DNA of 42,545 bases from Paucibacter sp. PLA-PC-4 (GCF_026241155.1 NZ_JAPFGP010000031.1:1-42545); one strand, 5' to 3'. Positions 33,607 to 42,545 are shown, counted from the stretch's first letter. Notes: generated by a model from the letters alone, not told the origin. Made by a program: numbers and translations.

Positions 33607-34497
33607 TCAACGAGGGGGGCTGAGCTGCCGATAGACCTCGGTTGAGACTTGCGCCAGCACGCTGCGGTCGGCGTCGGAAGACAGCGCATAGCCGAAGGGG
33701 CCATCGACCCAGTAGAAGACATTGACCGTGCCCTCCCTTGCGAATCGGAAGGCGGTGCCGGCACTCTCCGGGCCATGCTTGAGTGCTTCGCCCGGACCTG
33801 TGGCACTGCCCAGGTCGGCCGCGTCATTCGAGACATACAGCGTCAGCTTGCTGCCGAGTTCGTTGCGATACATAAACTGCGCCACAGGCCCTTGGCCACC
33901 TGGCAGCAAGCGGCCGCCTTCCAGCGAGTAGCCCTGGGCATGGAGATGCGGTGGCTTCATCGGCGCGCCCATGCGCTTGGACAACCAGGCCACCAGTTGG
34001 TCCTCGTGCGCCGCGTCCACCTCGACCGGTCGGCGCAAGTCAGGGCTGTAAACCGCATGGGCCACCGCCGCTCGTTGAGCGAAGCCCCCCGCAGAAACCT
34101 GCGTGAAGCCGCTCACGGCCGATGCCTGCGCACGGACTGCGTCGCCACCCGCCGGCATTTCGCCGCGCAAGCTCCAACCCGTCGCACCGCTGACGACGGC
34201 GATGGCGAGTCCGGCGGCCAGGCGTTGCAGGTACCACGGCGTCAGCGCTGCAGTAGGTTGCCGCGCCGCGGCGAGTAAGCGCTGAGGCGCCTGCTCATCC
34301 AGAACTGGATCGAACAAGGCTTGCAGCTCCCGCTTGTGCGCCCGGTAGGACTCGACCCGTTGTGCCTCATCGAGGCGCGTCGCGAGGTAGGCATGAATTT
34401 CGCGTTGACGGTCAGCGGGCAACTGGCCGTCGATGAAGGCATGCAACTCGGCCTCTGTGACCGGTGGGATCGGGGGTAACGTGCGGTTGGTGTTCAT
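33607..34497 (-). CDS. Anti-sigma factor (membrane-bound, ECF type)
   Basis: The 296-residue protein has a cytoplasmic N-terminal anti-sigma domain (about 12-75; TEAELHAFIDGQLPADRQREIHAYL), one membrane helix (about 90-108) and a periplasmic domain with YSPDLRRPVEVDAAHEDQLVAWLSKRMG, as in the family of regulators found next to ECF sigma genes. No zinc HxxxCxxC motif is present. It starts 19 nt after the sigma gene and should hold that sigma factor inactive at the membrane. It is not obviously part of the T3SS. Confidence 0.88.
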   Translation of the reverse strand: MNTNRTLPPIPPVTEAELHAFIDGQLPADRQREIHAYLATRLDEAQRVESYRAHKRELQALFDPVLDEQAPQRLLAAARQPTAALTPWYLQRLAAGLAIAVVSGATGWSLRGEMPAGGDAVRAQASAVSGFTQVSAGGFAQRAAVAHAVYSPDLRRPVEVDAAHEDQLVAWLSKRMGAPMKPPHLHAQGYSLEGGRLLPGGQGPVAQFMYRNELGSKLTLYVSNDAADLGSATGPGEALKHGPESAGTAFRFAREGTVNVFYWVDGPFGYALSSDADRSVLAQVSTEVYRQLSPPR

Positions 34498-34516
34498 GGG
34501 GTGCTTTGTTGTGGAG

Positions 34517-35020
34517 TCATTTGACGACCTTCAAATGCACCGGTTCGGCCCGGCCTTCCATCAACCCGCGAAGCCGCTCACGGCCCCTCGACAGGCGCGA
34601 CATTACCGTGCCGATGGGAATGCCCAAGGCCTGCGCCACATCGGCATACGCCATGTCTTCAAGGGCGACCAGCAACAGGACCTCCTTCTGCTGCACGGGC
34701 AGCAGGTCCAGCGCCGCCTGCAGGTCCAGGACGGCGAGCCGCTCGCCCTGCCTGGCTGCCACTGGCACTTCGGGCGTGTCGTCGTCCATGGTCACTGTGT
34801 GCAGCCTGGGCCGGCGCACGCCATCTACGTGCAGGTTATGCATGATGCTGAAGAGCCAAGCTCGCATATCGGCCACACCGCCCCAAAGTCCTGACTTGGC
34901 CCAGGCCCGCTCCAGCGTGTCCTGAACCAGATCGTCGGCATCGTCGCGATCATTGACCAGTGCCCGTGCATAACGCCGCAGACGAGGCAGCCAAGTCAAC
35001 AGTTGCTGGTCGTTTCGCAT
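34517..35020 (-). CDS. ECF-family RNA polymerase sigma factor
   Basis: This 167-residue sigma factor has region 2 (RRYARALVNDRDDADDLVQDTLERAW, with a WSIMHN-like 2.4 part) and region 4 (LPVQQKEVLLLVALEDMAYADVAQALGIPIGTVMSRLSRGRERL). ATG 35020 is the start that gives the usual length; the longer frame overlaps the next gene. It is encoded with its anti-sigma factor and after a small exported protein. Confidence 0.93.
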   Translation of the reverse strand: MRNDQQLLTWLPRLRRYARALVNDRDDADDLVQDTLERAWAKSGLWGGVADMRAWLFSIMHNLHVDGVRRPRLHTVTMDDDTPEVPVAARQGERLAVLDLQAALDLLPVQQKEVLLLVALEDMAYADVAQALGIPIGTVMSRLSRGRERLRGLMEGRAEPVHLKVVK

Positions 35021-35069
35021 TATCGGCCCAGTGGATGGTCTTGCTGTCGGGTGGCGAGCCGGGCCGACC

Positions 35070-35459
35070 TCATGCCTTGATGATGTGCCAGACGTCCTTA
35101 ACGTTGTCGCCTGCGCGCTCGCCGGGCTTCTGGTCGGCTTGGTAGGTGTAGATCGGCTTGCCCCTGTAGGCCCACTGACGCGAGCCGTCGTCACGGACCA
35201 CGATGGTGAAAGCACCACTGGCCCGGTCGGTGGCGGCGGCATTCGCGGGAGGCCAAAGTGCGGCGCATGGGCCGTTGCACGTGCTCTTGCCGCTTCCCGC
35301 CACGTCCTTGTCGAAGGTGTAGAGCGTCATGCCCTTGGCGTCAACGAGTGCGCCGTTCACGAGTCTGGCCGGTGATTCCCCGGCCATGGCGCTGGACAGC
35401 GAGAGGGCAAAGGAAGCCGCGGCGACCAGCAGCAAGGTCAGCCTGGGGAAGTGCTTCAT
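35070..35459 (-). CDS. COG4315-type exported repeat protein
   Basis: This 129-residue exported protein has a signal peptide (to about 26, AMA-GES) and two copies of the secreted lipoprotein_15 (PF03640) repeat: GMTLYTFDKD...STCNGPCAALWPP and a second with RQWAYRGKPIYTYQADQKPGE...VWHII. Function is unknown in the family. It lies 49 nt upstream of the sigma gene, as is common for ECF operons with such proteins. Confidence 0.88.
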   Translation of the reverse strand: MKHFPRLTLLLVAAASFALSLSSAMAGESPARLVNGALVDAKGMTLYTFDKDVAGSGKSTCNGPCAALWPPANAAATDRASGAFTIVVRDDGSRQWAYRGKPIYTYQADQKPGERAGDNVKDVWHIIKA

Positions 35460-35492
35460 GGGGTGTCTCCGGTGGGGTGGGGCGCTGTGGGA

Positions 35493-35936
35493 TCAATAGG
35501 CTGCAGCGACGACAAGCTTCGGATCGATCTGCCATGTTTCGCTGACGATCTTGCCTTCACGATAGGTCAGCACGTAGCGCACCTTGATGGGCGTCTTCCC
35601 TTCGAAGAGAACGTTGGCCGAGACGGTTGCGCCTTTTGGGTTGGCGGACTCTTCGATCTGCCCGATGGTGAGCTTCAGCGGTCCGACAGCCTTGCCAAAT
35701 TTTTCCCAGGTGCTGCGAATGGTGTCTGTGGTGGCGTAGGTACCGTCTAGCGGGCCGCCGACCCAGTTGAGTTGGGCCTGATCGGCATAGCCGCGCATCA
35801 CGACGTGGGTGTCGCCCGAGGCGACTGCCTGGAAGTGCGTGCGTGCGTCGTCGCTGGGTCCGGCGCAGGCGCTGCCCGCGACAAAGATCAGTGCGATGGC
35901 CAAAGAGCTGGAGGTCAGGGCGAATTTATTGGACAT
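35493..35936 (-). CDS. Exported SnoaL/NTF2-like protein
   Basis: This 147-residue protein has a signal peptide (ALIFVAGSACA, cleavage near residue 25) and an NTF2-like fold pattern (DARTHFQAVASGDTHVVMRGYADQAQLNWVGGPLDGTYATTDTIRSTWEKF). These domains bind small molecules or act as enzymes; no specific substrate can be given. It lies 33 nt upstream of the COG4315 gene, in the same direction, so it probably starts the operon with the sigma pair. Confidence 0.82.
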   Translation of the reverse strand: MSNKFALTSSSLAIALIFVAGSACAGPSDDARTHFQAVASGDTHVVMRGYADQAQLNWVGGPLDGTYATTDTIRSTWEKFGKAVGPLKLTIGQIEESANPKGATVSANVLFEGKTPIKVRYVLTYREGKIVSETWQIDPKLVVAAAY

Positions 35937-36048
35937 GGAAGGCTCCGGTGAAAGGATGGTGCGGGGTGGAGGGCTTTGAGGCCCAGACACCAGGGCAGAC
36001 GGGCTCAATGCGGTGCTTATTCCAGTCCTCGTATCCAAAATGTCAGGC

Positions 36049-36702
36049 TCAGCTGCTGATCGTGTGCATATCCAGCGGCCACGAACGCTCGAAGCTGGCG
36101 AGGCTTCGCTGGACCAAGCCGCGGCTGGATGCGACGATGACGGCTTGGGTCCTGCTGGATGACCCGAGCTTGAAAAGGATGGCTCCGACATGCGATTTGA
36201 CGGTGGCCACGGTCAGGTCCATTTGGCGTGCGATGAGCTTGTTGCTCAGACCGCTGGCGAGCAGCTCGAGCACCTCAAGCTCTCGCGCTGTGAGCGCCGA
36301 GTGCGCCAGACTGTTGGCCATCCGCTCGGTCGCCAGGGAGCAGAAGTACCGTGTGCCACGGTGGACGGAGCGCGCGGCCTGAATGGTGTCTTGTGCAGTG
36401 CAGCCCTGGACCAGGTATCCGAGCACGCCGGCGCGCAGCGCGAAGCGCACGTCGGCCTGGCTGCAACGCGAGGTGAACACGAGCACCTTCGGGGCTACCT
36501 GCCTTCCGTCCGCCGTTCGCCTAGGACGGCTCGCGGCGGCAAGCCCCTGGTCGTAATCAGCAACGATGACCTGCGCGTCGGTTTCGTCGCTGCCGTTCAT
36601 CACGAACAGGTCTGGATCATTGCGCAAGATGGCGCAAAGGCCTGCCGCGAGCAGCGCGTCGCCGTGGCAAACTTGTACGCGGATTTGATCAGCTGCATGC
36701 AT
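36049..36702 (-). CDS. NarL/LuxR-family response regulator
   Basis: The 217-residue protein has a receiver domain (about 7-120; VIVADYD with the likely phospho-Asp, KVLVFTSRCS, and GYLVQG in place of the usual Lys segment) and a LuxR helix-turn-helix (about 140-205; LTARELEVLELLASGLSNKLIARQMDLTVATVKSHV). The receiver lacks a clear Lys, so phosphorylation may be impaired. No kinase gene is adjacent. It lies 112 nt upstream of the exported SnoaL-like gene. Confidence 0.88.
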   Translation of the reverse strand: MHAADQIRVQVCHGDALLAAGLCAILRNDPDLFVMNGSDETDAQVIVADYDQGLAAASRPRRTADGRQVAPKVLVFTSRCSQADVRFALRAGVLGYLVQGCTAQDTIQAARSVHRGTRYFCSLATERMANSLAHSALTARELEVLELLASGLSNKLIARQMDLTVATVKSHVGAILFKLGSSSRTQAVIVASSRGLVQRSLASFERSWPLDMHTISS

Positions 36703-36752
36703 CTGTCACTCCGTTGGTGTGTCCGTCAAATTAGGGGGCTCGTTCGCCACGA

Positions 36753-37232
36753 CTACAGCTCCAGGGAGCTCAACCCTGGGTGATCGTCTGGGCGGCGGCC
36801 CAGACGCCAGTGCAGCTTCCGTTCATCGGGTCTGATGGACTGTCCGTTGGCGCTCGCATAGCGCAGGGTCATCAACCCCTGATCGTCGAATTCCCAGTTT
36901 TCATTTCCGACCGAACGAAACCAGTGTCCGGATTCATCACGGAATTCGCAGGCGAAGCGCACCGCAATGCGGTTCTCCGCGCAGGCCCACAGTTCCTTGA
37001 TCAGTCGGTAGTCCAGTTCGCTCGACCACTTGCGTTTGAGTAGCTGTGCGATTTGCGCGCGACCTGCCAGAGATTCTGTGCAGCTTTGCCATCGGCTATC
37101 GACGGAACATGCCAGCGATACTCGCTGAGGATCGCGAGAATTCCATGCATCTTCGGCCATGCGTACCTTTGCTGCAGCAGCCTCCATGCTGAACGGCGGG
37201 ACGGGGGGGCGGGCCAATTCGAAAGTGCTCAT
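36753..37232 (-). CDS. NTF2-like (DUF1348-type) protein
   Basis: This 159-residue soluble protein has the pattern [62 protein letters not shown] and [15 protein letters not shown], typical of the DUF1348 branch of the NTF2-like superfamily. Enzymatic function is unknown. It stands alone between the LuxR-type gene and the large regulator gene. Confidence 0.85.
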   Translation of the reverse strand: MSTFELARPPVPPFSMEAAAAKVRMAEDAWNSRDPQRVSLACSVDSRWQSCTESLAGRAQIAQLLKRKWSSELDYRLIKELWACAENRIAVRFACEFRDESGHWFRSVGNENWEFDDQGLMTLRYASANGQSIRPDERKLHWRLGRRPDDHPGLSSLEL

Positions 37233-37363
37233 GCCGACGGAGTGTCGTGAGCATCACGTCACAAGTCCCAATCGCTGGCCAATAGTTTTCCAACGACAGC
37301 AGCCGGGCAGTCCTGCGTGAGCGGCTCATCGTTCGAACTCGAACGGCGCCGCCGCCTCCGGGT

Positions 37364-39772
37364 TCAAGACTCGAGCAACTCCCGCGTGACTTCGTCCAAA
37401 GACAGAGAACGCCCCTCGGCCCAGGCCGATTCGAAGGCTTCATTGCCCATGGCGGTGCGCGCCGCGGCGATGTGCGGGTCCAGGGTAGCCCGCGCGCTGG
37501 GCGATCGCGTGGAGCCGATTTCGTCTCGCAGGCTTGCTGCTCTTCCCCACAACCTAGCGGCGCTTGCCGCTTGGCCCTGTAGCCAGGCGAGACATGCGAA
37601 GTCTTCGAGCGACGAAGCAAGCCAGAGTCTGCTGGCCAGTTCGTCCCAAATGGCCAGCGCCTCCTTGAGCATGGCTTTGGCACGGGGGTAGTCGCCTTGG
37701 AAGCAGAGCGTGGAACCTAGGTTGTGTGTGAGGAGGGCAATGGATGCCCGATCACCCAGCGTACGCTGTATGCCCAGGGCCTCTTCGTACAGTGCCTGGG
37801 CCTTCGCATGGTCGCCAAGTTGTTGTGTAACCCTAGCGAGATTGCTCAACAGGAGGCCCAGCGGGGCGCCGAGCTCCCGGTAAATCACCATGCTCTCCTC
37901 CAGCAGCCGTTGAGCGGCGGAGTACTTGGCCTGCTCCATCGCCACCAGTCCCAGGTTCTGCAGCGAACGGGCGATGCCTCGCCTATCCCCCACCCTCCTG
38001 TAGATCGTCAAGGCCTCATGCTGTAAATCCTGAGCGGCCGGGTAGTCGGCCTGGTCCATCGCCAAGATGCCTGCTCGGCGCAGCGCATCTGCGCGAACAG
38101 GGCTGTCCGGCCTGCTCGACGTCGCTTCGATCAGCAAGGAGAGCCAGCGCCGGCCTTCACTGAGATGGCCGCGCGACCGCCAGAACCACCCAACTGCTGC
38201 AGCCAGATACAAACCGTCGGCGGCATCGCCTCCGCCGGCGCAACACCACGCCAAGGCCGCACGCAGATTGTCGTGCTCGGCATCGAGGCACTCGAGCCAC
38301 AGCCTTTGTCCCTCGCCGACAAGTTTATCGTCGGCCACTTCTGCCAGCGAAAGCACATAGTCGTAATGCCGGCGCGTCAGGGTCGCTTCTTCGCCCCTCT
38401 CCGCCAGCCGGTCCCGGGCGTAGTAGCGCACCGTCTCCAGCAAGCCGTATCGAGTGGTTCCCTGGTGCTCCTTGGCCAAGATCAGGCTCTTGTCCGCGAG
38501 GGAAGTGAGGAGGTCCAAAAGAGTCTTGCCGTCAACCCCGTCGCCCACGCACACCTGCTCTGCCGCCTCCAGCGTCCAGCCGCCGGCGAAGATCGAGGCC
38601 CGGCACAACAGCGCCTGTTCGGCCCCGCTCAGCAGGGCATAGCTCCAATCGATCAGCGAGCGCAGTGTCTGGTGGCGGGGCAGCGCCGTGCGTGAGCCGC
38701 CGGTCAAGAGGTCGAACCGCTGATCGAGACGTCGACTTACTTCCTCCACCGGCATCGACCGCACGCGAGCGGCCGCCAGTTCGATGGCTAGAGGAATGCC
38801 GTCCAGCCGTTGGCAGACCAAGGCCAGTGCGGCAACGTTCCCGGCAGTGACGCGGAACTGAGGCTGCTGAAGCTGCGCTCGCTCGACGAACAGTCGCACG
38901 GATTCGTAGGCCCCGATCTGCTCTGGCGTGGTCTGTTGTTCAGGACCCGGCGCTGAGAGAGACGGCACTGGGTAGATGAGTTCGCCCACGATGCCCAGTC
39001 GCTCCCGACTGGTGACCAGGACGCGCAGCTTGGCGCTGGCCCGCAGCAGGACATCTGACACCTGCGCACAGGCCTCGAGCACATGCTCCGCGTTGTCGAG
39101 CACCAGCAATAGGTGCCTCGACGCCAGGTGCTCGGCGATGGTTTGCGTCAAGTGTTTGCCGGGCTGTTCCTGCAGCCCGAATACCTGGGCAACCGCTTGG
39201 GGCACCAGCGCCGGGTCTGCCAAGGCCGCGAACTCTACGAGCCAGATGCCGTCAGGATACGCGCCCGTCAAGTCCGCAGCCATCTGCATGGCCAAGCGGG
39301 TCTTGCCGCATCCACCTGAGCCCGTCAGCGTGAGCAATCGGGCGGTGTCGAGCAATCCCTTGAGCTCAGAGAGTTCTTGCTCACGGCCGATGAAGCTGGT
39401 CAATGGCTGGGGCAAGTTGTGCCTAGGCACTGTCGAGGGTGCGCTGTGCTGCGCGCCATCACTCGCCACGACGAGCGCAAATCGATAGCCCCGACCGGTC
39501 ACCGTGGCGATCGCATCGCGCCCCAGCACTTTGCGCAAAGCCGAGATCTGCATTTGCAGCGCAGCCTCTTCGACGATCATTTTGGGCCAGACACGCTCGA
39601 GCAACTCGTCCTTGGTGACCAGATGTCCCGCGCGCTCCACCAACGCGGCGACAAGGTCGAAGGCCCGAGGACCAATGGCCACAGGTACGCCCGCGTCGAG
39701 CAGCCGCCGCTCATCGGGCTGCAGCTCGAAACGTCCAAATCGATAGCGTACGGGTGGGGCAGTGTCGGACAT
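37364..39772 (-). CDS. Winged-helix/NB-ARC/TPR transcription regulator
   Basis: This 802-residue regulator has an OmpR-like winged helix (about 8-103; FGRFELQPDERRLLDAG, GRGYRFAL), an NB-ARC-type ATPase domain (about 125-420) with P-loop GSGGCGKT near 157-164 and a LLVLDNAEHVLEACA Walker B, and a C-terminal TPR region (about 560-800). Such proteins act as ATP-dependent switches that bind effectors with the TPRs. It likely controls nearby genes, such as the divergent hydrolase region. There is no sign of T3SS involvement. Confidence 0.9.
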   Translation of the reverse strand: MSDTAPPVRYRFGRFELQPDERRLLDAGVPVAIGPRAFDLVAALVERAGHLVTKDELLERVWPKMIVEEAALQMQISALRKVLGRDAIATVTGRGYRFALVVASDGAQHSAPSTVPRHNLPQPLTSFIGREQELSELKGLLDTARLLTLTGSGGCGKTRLAMQMAADLTGAYPDGIWLVEFAALADPALVPQAVAQVFGLQEQPGKHLTQTIAEHLASRHLLLVLDNAEHVLEACAQVSDVLLRASAKLRVLVTSRERLGIVGELIYPVPSLSAPGPEQQTTPEQIGAYESVRLFVERAQLQQPQFRVTAGNVAALALVCQRLDGIPLAIELAAARVRSMPVEEVSRRLDQRFDLLTGGSRTALPRHQTLRSLIDWSYALLSGAEQALLCRASIFAGGWTLEAAEQVCVGDGVDGKTLLDLLTSLADKSLILAKEHQGTTRYGLLETVRYYARDRLAERGEEATLTRRHYDYVLSLAEVADDKLVGEGQRLWLECLDAEHDNLRAALAWCCAGGGDAADGLYLAAAVGWFWRSRGHLSEGRRWLSLLIEATSSRPDSPVRADALRRAGILAMDQADYPAAQDLQHEALTIYRRVGDRRGIARSLQNLGLVAMEQAKYSAAQRLLEESMVIYRELGAPLGLLLSNLARVTQQLGDHAKAQALYEEALGIQRTLGDRASIALLTHNLGSTLCFQGDYPRAKAMLKEALAIWDELASRLWLASSLEDFACLAWLQGQAASAARLWGRAASLRDEIGSTRSPSARATLDPHIAAARTAMGNEAFESAWAEGRSLSLDEVTRELLES

Positions 39773-40005
39773 CGAATGGCTCAGTACTGGCGGCGCAGAG
39801 TATTTGTGGCCGGGGGTAGGCCTCGGCCCCGGGATTATCTAGGCCAGTTCAACACCAAATGTCCCGCTCTATTCGCAGTTGGCGAAGCCAGGCTGCGTGT
39901 AAGTAGCGAATGTGCGAGATACGCCGGCCTTGCTTGGCCGACGATGCTCGCCCATCGTCAAAGACTTCAGTCTGCAGGCTTGCTTATTCTGTATTGGATG
40001 CTCCA

Positions 40006-40035
40006 TAGAAAATAATGTTTGTGGGCTATTTTCTA
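40006..40035. promoter_or_regulatory. AT-rich inverted repeat
   Basis: TAGAAAATA (40006-40014) and TATTTTCTA (40027-40035) form a perfect 9-bp inverted repeat with a 12-nt spacer in the 317-nt gap (39773-40089) between the large regulator and the decayed SnoaL-like gene. It is the most AT-rich spot in the window and could be an operator, perhaps for the adjacent regulator, or a terminator. A GC hairpin (CCGGGG...CCCCGG near 39815) lies in the same gap. Confidence 0.4.
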
Positions 40036-40089
40036 ATTTTATGTGGGGTGGCAACTTCGGTGCTCCAACACTAAGGAAGTCATGCCGCG

Positions 40090-40401
40090 ATGACTGGCGC
40101 GATACTTCTGGATCCGATTTCGGCCTACTTTGCGGCTGACAAATTGAATCCCGAGGCGATTGCTAGTTGCTTCACACCGCAGGCCGTTGTGGAGGACGCG
40201 GGGCGGACCTACTCCGGCCTCGACGCGATCAGAGCGTGCAAGGCAGCGGCATCGACCAAGCACGCGTACGGTAACGCTGGCAGAGCGCTTGACACTTCAG
40301 GCAGGTACGCGGACTGCGAGCGGGCAAGAAGATCATCACACAGTCGCTTGGTGGGTTTCCTCTCGGGCGGCCGGGCAAACCGCAGGAAGGCGCTGATCTG
40401 A
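40090..40401 (+). pseudogene. Frameshifted SnoaL-like gene
   Basis: The first 60 residues (DPISAYFAADKLNPEAIASCFTPQAVVEDAGRTYSGLDAIRACKAAASTKHAYG) match the start of NTF2/SnoaL-like proteins of about 120 residues. After that the frame loses similarity, and pieces of a plausible continuation (TVTLAERLTLQAGTRT) appear in another frame. It looks like a gene broken by at least one frameshift. The 457 nt from 40402 to 40858 contain no convincing gene. Confidence 0.55.
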
Positions 40402-40858
40402 TCACCGTCCTTGTGTCGCCCCTTGCAGTTTCAATCTCCGGCTCTGAGCACTTGATGGATGGTGGCACGGTGCCGACAGTTTGAGCGCGCCTGCGCGGTT
40501 TGCGGCCGCCTTCTGCATCGCGTTTTTAGTTACGGAGCGAGCAATTTGATCAGCGCCATGCAGAGGGACGGGTGGCGGCGTCCGTTCATTTTGATACGTT
40601 GACTTTCCTTTGACGGGGATAGTGAACCTCGGGGCCGGTGGGCAGGGCGATACGAGTCTGGATTGAGTGGTGGAGTCATCCAAAGGTAGTAGCACACCGC
40701 TGTCCTCCTGGGCACATCAGACTTGGACGGAGGTCCCATGTGCAAAGGCGGCGGGTGGAAGACAGTGGAGTCACAGGTTCATTCCTGTTTCGATCCCTCG
40801 ATTCTTCGATGTACCTACGGCAAAACGAAGCCGTCTCCACCCCCTGAAAGGAACTTCT

Positions 40859-41635
40859 GTGAAATCGCTCTTCAACTCCTCCGCCTTCCTTGTCGCCTTT
40901 GGTATTGCCGCACTGAGCTTCGTCGCCCCTGCTCAAGCCAGCGATGCCGACAAGCCAACCGTCGTGCTGGTGCACGGTGCCTTCGACGATGGCTCTGGCT
41001 GGAACAACATCGTTCCGTCGCTGCTGGCCAAGGGCCTGAAGGTTGTCTCCGTGCAAAATCCGCTGAGCTCGCTGGCCGATGACGTGGCGGCGACACGACG
41101 TGTGCTCGATGTGCAGACCGGCCCCGTCGTCCTGGTCGGCCACTCCTGGGGCGGCATGGTCATCACCGAGATCGGTGTGCATCCGCGTGTGAAGTCGCTG
41201 GTCTATGTCGCAGCATTCGCCCCGTCCGTTGGCCAGTCGATCAACGATATGGCCAAGGAGTACCCCAAGCCCAGCGGTCTGGACCACGTCGTCGTCGACA
41301 AGGAAGGCTTCGTCACCCTGTCCTTCGAGGGCATCTCAAAGCACTTCGCGCAGGATGTGCCTGCCGCGAAAAAGCGCCTGATGACGGCCGTTCAAGGTCC
41401 TATCCGCGCGACCAACTTCGACGAGAAAGTGACTGTGGCCGCCTGGTCTTCCAAGCCCTCTTGGTTCGTGGTCGCGGATCAGGACCGGATGATCCAGCCC
41501 GCACTGCAACTGGACAACGCCAAGAAGATCTCCGCCAAGGTCGTGCGCGTCCCAACTAGTCACGTGCCTCAGCTGACCAGGTCCAAGGAGGTCACCCAGG
41601 CCATCCTAGAGGCCGCCACTGCAGCACAGCGCTGA
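40859..41635 (+). CDS. Exported alpha/beta hydrolase
   Basis: The 258-residue protein starts at GTG 40859 behind a good ribosome-binding site (AAAGGA). It has a signal peptide (cleavage near AQA-SD, residue 27) and an alpha/beta-hydrolase fold with VLVHGAFDDGSGW (oxyanion region), nucleophile Ser96 in GHSWGG, acid in VVADQDRM and His in TSHVPQ. It is likely an esterase of the salicylate-esterase-like branch; the natural substrate is unknown. Confidence 0.9.
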   Translation: MKSLFNSSAFLVAFGIAALSFVAPAQASDADKPTVVLVHGAFDDGSGWNNIVPSLLAKGLKVVSVQNPLSSLADDVAATRRVLDVQTGPVVLVGHSWGGMVITEIGVHPRVKSLVYVAAFAPSVGQSINDMAKEYPKPSGLDHVVVDKEGFVTLSFEGISKHFAQDVPAAKKRLMTAVQGPIRATNFDEKVTVAAWSSKPSWFVVADQDRMIQPALQLDNAKKISAKVVRVPTSHVPQLTRSKEVTQAILEAATAAQR

Positions 41636-41647
41636 GGCAGGCACCGT

Positions 41648-41673
41648 GCCGACATGGCGAGAGCCATGTCGGC
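41648..41673 (+). terminator. Strong hairpin after the hydrolase gene
   Basis: GCCGACATGGC (41648-41658), loop GAGA, GCCATGTCGGC (41663-41673) form a perfect 11-bp stem, 13 nt after the stop codon. It is the strongest hairpin found in the window and very likely ends the hydrolase transcript, although no T-run follows. The rest of 41674-41986 contains no recognisable gene. Confidence 0.7.
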
Positions 41674-41986
41674 GTGAACGGCATTCGCCGAGCGGGTCTC
41701 GGCCTGAAGTGTCTGCGTCTTGCAGCGATGCCGTCCCCTCTTGCCCATCAGAAGTCCTCAATGCCCTGTGCGACGCAGAGCTGCCACGCAGCGCCATGGA
41801 CTTCGCGCTGAGTTGACCTTTACACGCGGTTCACTCAGGAGACGAGCCTCGCACTGCGGCTGCGCGGAGCGGGACCTTCGACCTCGCAGGTTCCGGCGAT
41901 CTTGCGATACAGGCTCCCATTTCAGCAAAACCCGGAGCGTGCCGGTCGCGCTTTGCCTGGAAAACCATCAACCGACGAGAACTGCC

Positions 41987-42545
41987 ATGACCATGAACCA
42001 AAGCCAACGTGATCCGAACGCATCCGCCAATGACGGTGGAGCGTGTGAGAGCCATTTCGATTTCATTGTGTGCGGGGCCGGCGCAGCCGGCTCGGTGGTA
42101 GCGGGCCGGCTGGCCGAGAACCCGGAGGTGCGGGTGCTGCTCATTGAGGCCGGAGGTGACGACGAGGTTGCTGACGTCCTGGAGCCAGGCAACTGGCCGC
42201 TGAACCTGGGCTCCGAGCGTGACTGGAACTTCAGTGGTGCACCCAACCCCCATGTCAACAATCGCCAGATCCCGCTCAATATGGGGCGCGTCCTGGGTGG
42301 TGGCTCGAGCATCAACGTGATGCTGTGGGCGCGCGGGCATATGAACGACTGGGAAGACTTCGCGCAGGAGAGTGGGAATTCAGCCTGGGGGTACGAGTCT
42401 GTTCTGAAGATCTACCAACGGGTGGAGAACTATGCGGGCACGCCCGATGCGAGGCGTCGAGGTGTCGGCGGCCCGGTCCATGTTGGCCCTGCCCGCAACC
42501 CGCAGCCGGTGGCCAGTGCATTGCTCGACGCCGCCCGCCAGATCG
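41987..42545 (+). CDS. GMC-family oxidoreductase (N-terminal part, cut by window edge)
   Basis: The frame is open from ATG 41987 to the right end (186 residues). It has the FAD-binding Rossmann start FDFIVCGAGAAGSVVAGRLAE, the LLIEAGG segment, and the GMC signature GRVLGGGSSINVMLWARGH. This is the glucose-methanol-choline family (choline dehydrogenase-like), flavoproteins that oxidise alcohols; the substrate cannot be inferred from this part. ATG 41993 is an alternative start. Confidence 0.92.
   Translation, partial: MTMNQSQRDPNASANDGGACESHFDFIVCGAGAAGSVVAGRLAENPEVRVLLIEAGGDDEVADVLEPGNWPLNLGSERDWNFSGAPNPHVNNRQIPLNMGRVLGGGSSINVMLWARGHMNDWEDFAQESGNSAWGYESVLKIYQRVENYAGTPDARRRGVGGPVHVGPARNPQPVASALLDAARQI

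Noticed and set aside
40464-40474. Short palindrome GGCACGGTGCC, echoed by GGCACCGTGCC near 41641.
   Set aside because: Such GC-rich 11-mers are expected by chance here, and no feature depends on them.
40789-40808. Two TTCG words upstream of the hydrolase gene.
   Set aside because: The spacing is 12 nt, not 16, and the gene lies outside the T3SS island.

Overview
The window suggests a high-GC betaproteobacterium, most likely of the order Burkholderiales. The evidence is the Hrp2-class (Ralstonia/Xanthomonas/Acidovorax-type) gene content, the HrpB/HrpX-type AraC activator, and flanking genes typical of that order. The species cannot be named from the sequence. About 33 kb (roughly 435-33393) is one complete Hrp2 type III secretion system (T3SS) island. 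The rest (33607-42545) is unrelated chromosomal or accessory material.

Layout. 3-167 is the tail of an unknown gene. 435-917 encodes an exported TPR protein with a PIP (hrpII) box. 1066-4470 encodes an NtrC-type sigma54 activator and a soluble TPR histidine kinase. 4564-11765 is an export-apparatus operon on the minus strand, read as hrcU-hrcV-hpaP-hrcQ-hrcR-hrcS-hpaA-hpaB. 11906-13624 encodes a degenerate TPR kinase on the plus strand. 13626-19070 is a regulatory block: an HrpG-like response regulator, a one-TM protein, a TAXI periplasmic protein, the HrpB-like AraC activator and a lytic transglycosylase. 19420-31512 is a long minus-strand operon, read as hrcC-hrcD-(hrpD6-like)-(pilin)-hrpB1-hrpB2-hrcJ-hrpB4-hrcL-hrcN-hrpB7-hrcT-hrpF-(candidate effector). 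Divergent from hrcC lies a eukaryotic-like SET-domain methyltransferase gene (32014-33393) behind a perfect PIP box.

How it seems to work. I found four exact TTCG-N16-TTCG boxes between genes: before the TPR gene, hrpB, hrcC and the SET gene. This points to one HrpB regulon. Two strong -24/-12 sigma54 promoters lie at the same distance (about 28 nt from predicted TSS to start codon) before the NtrC-type activator gene and before the HrpG-like gene. The inferred cascade is TPR kinase -> NtrC-type activator -> sigma54 -> HrpG-like regulator -> HrpB -> PIP-box genes. This would join a sigma54 switch, the hallmark of Hrp1 systems, to an Hrp2 apparatus. The HrpG-like receiver has Glu at the usual phospho-Asp position and Arg for the conserved Lys, so its abundance rather than its phosphorylation may be what is controlled.

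The right flank holds an ECF sigma/anti-sigma pair with two small exported proteins, a LuxR-type regulator, an NTF2-like protein, a large winged-helix/NB-ARC/TPR regulator, a decayed SnoaL-like gene, an exported alpha/beta hydrolase and a GMC oxidoreductase cut by the window edge. No tRNA, IS element or CRISPR array was seen.
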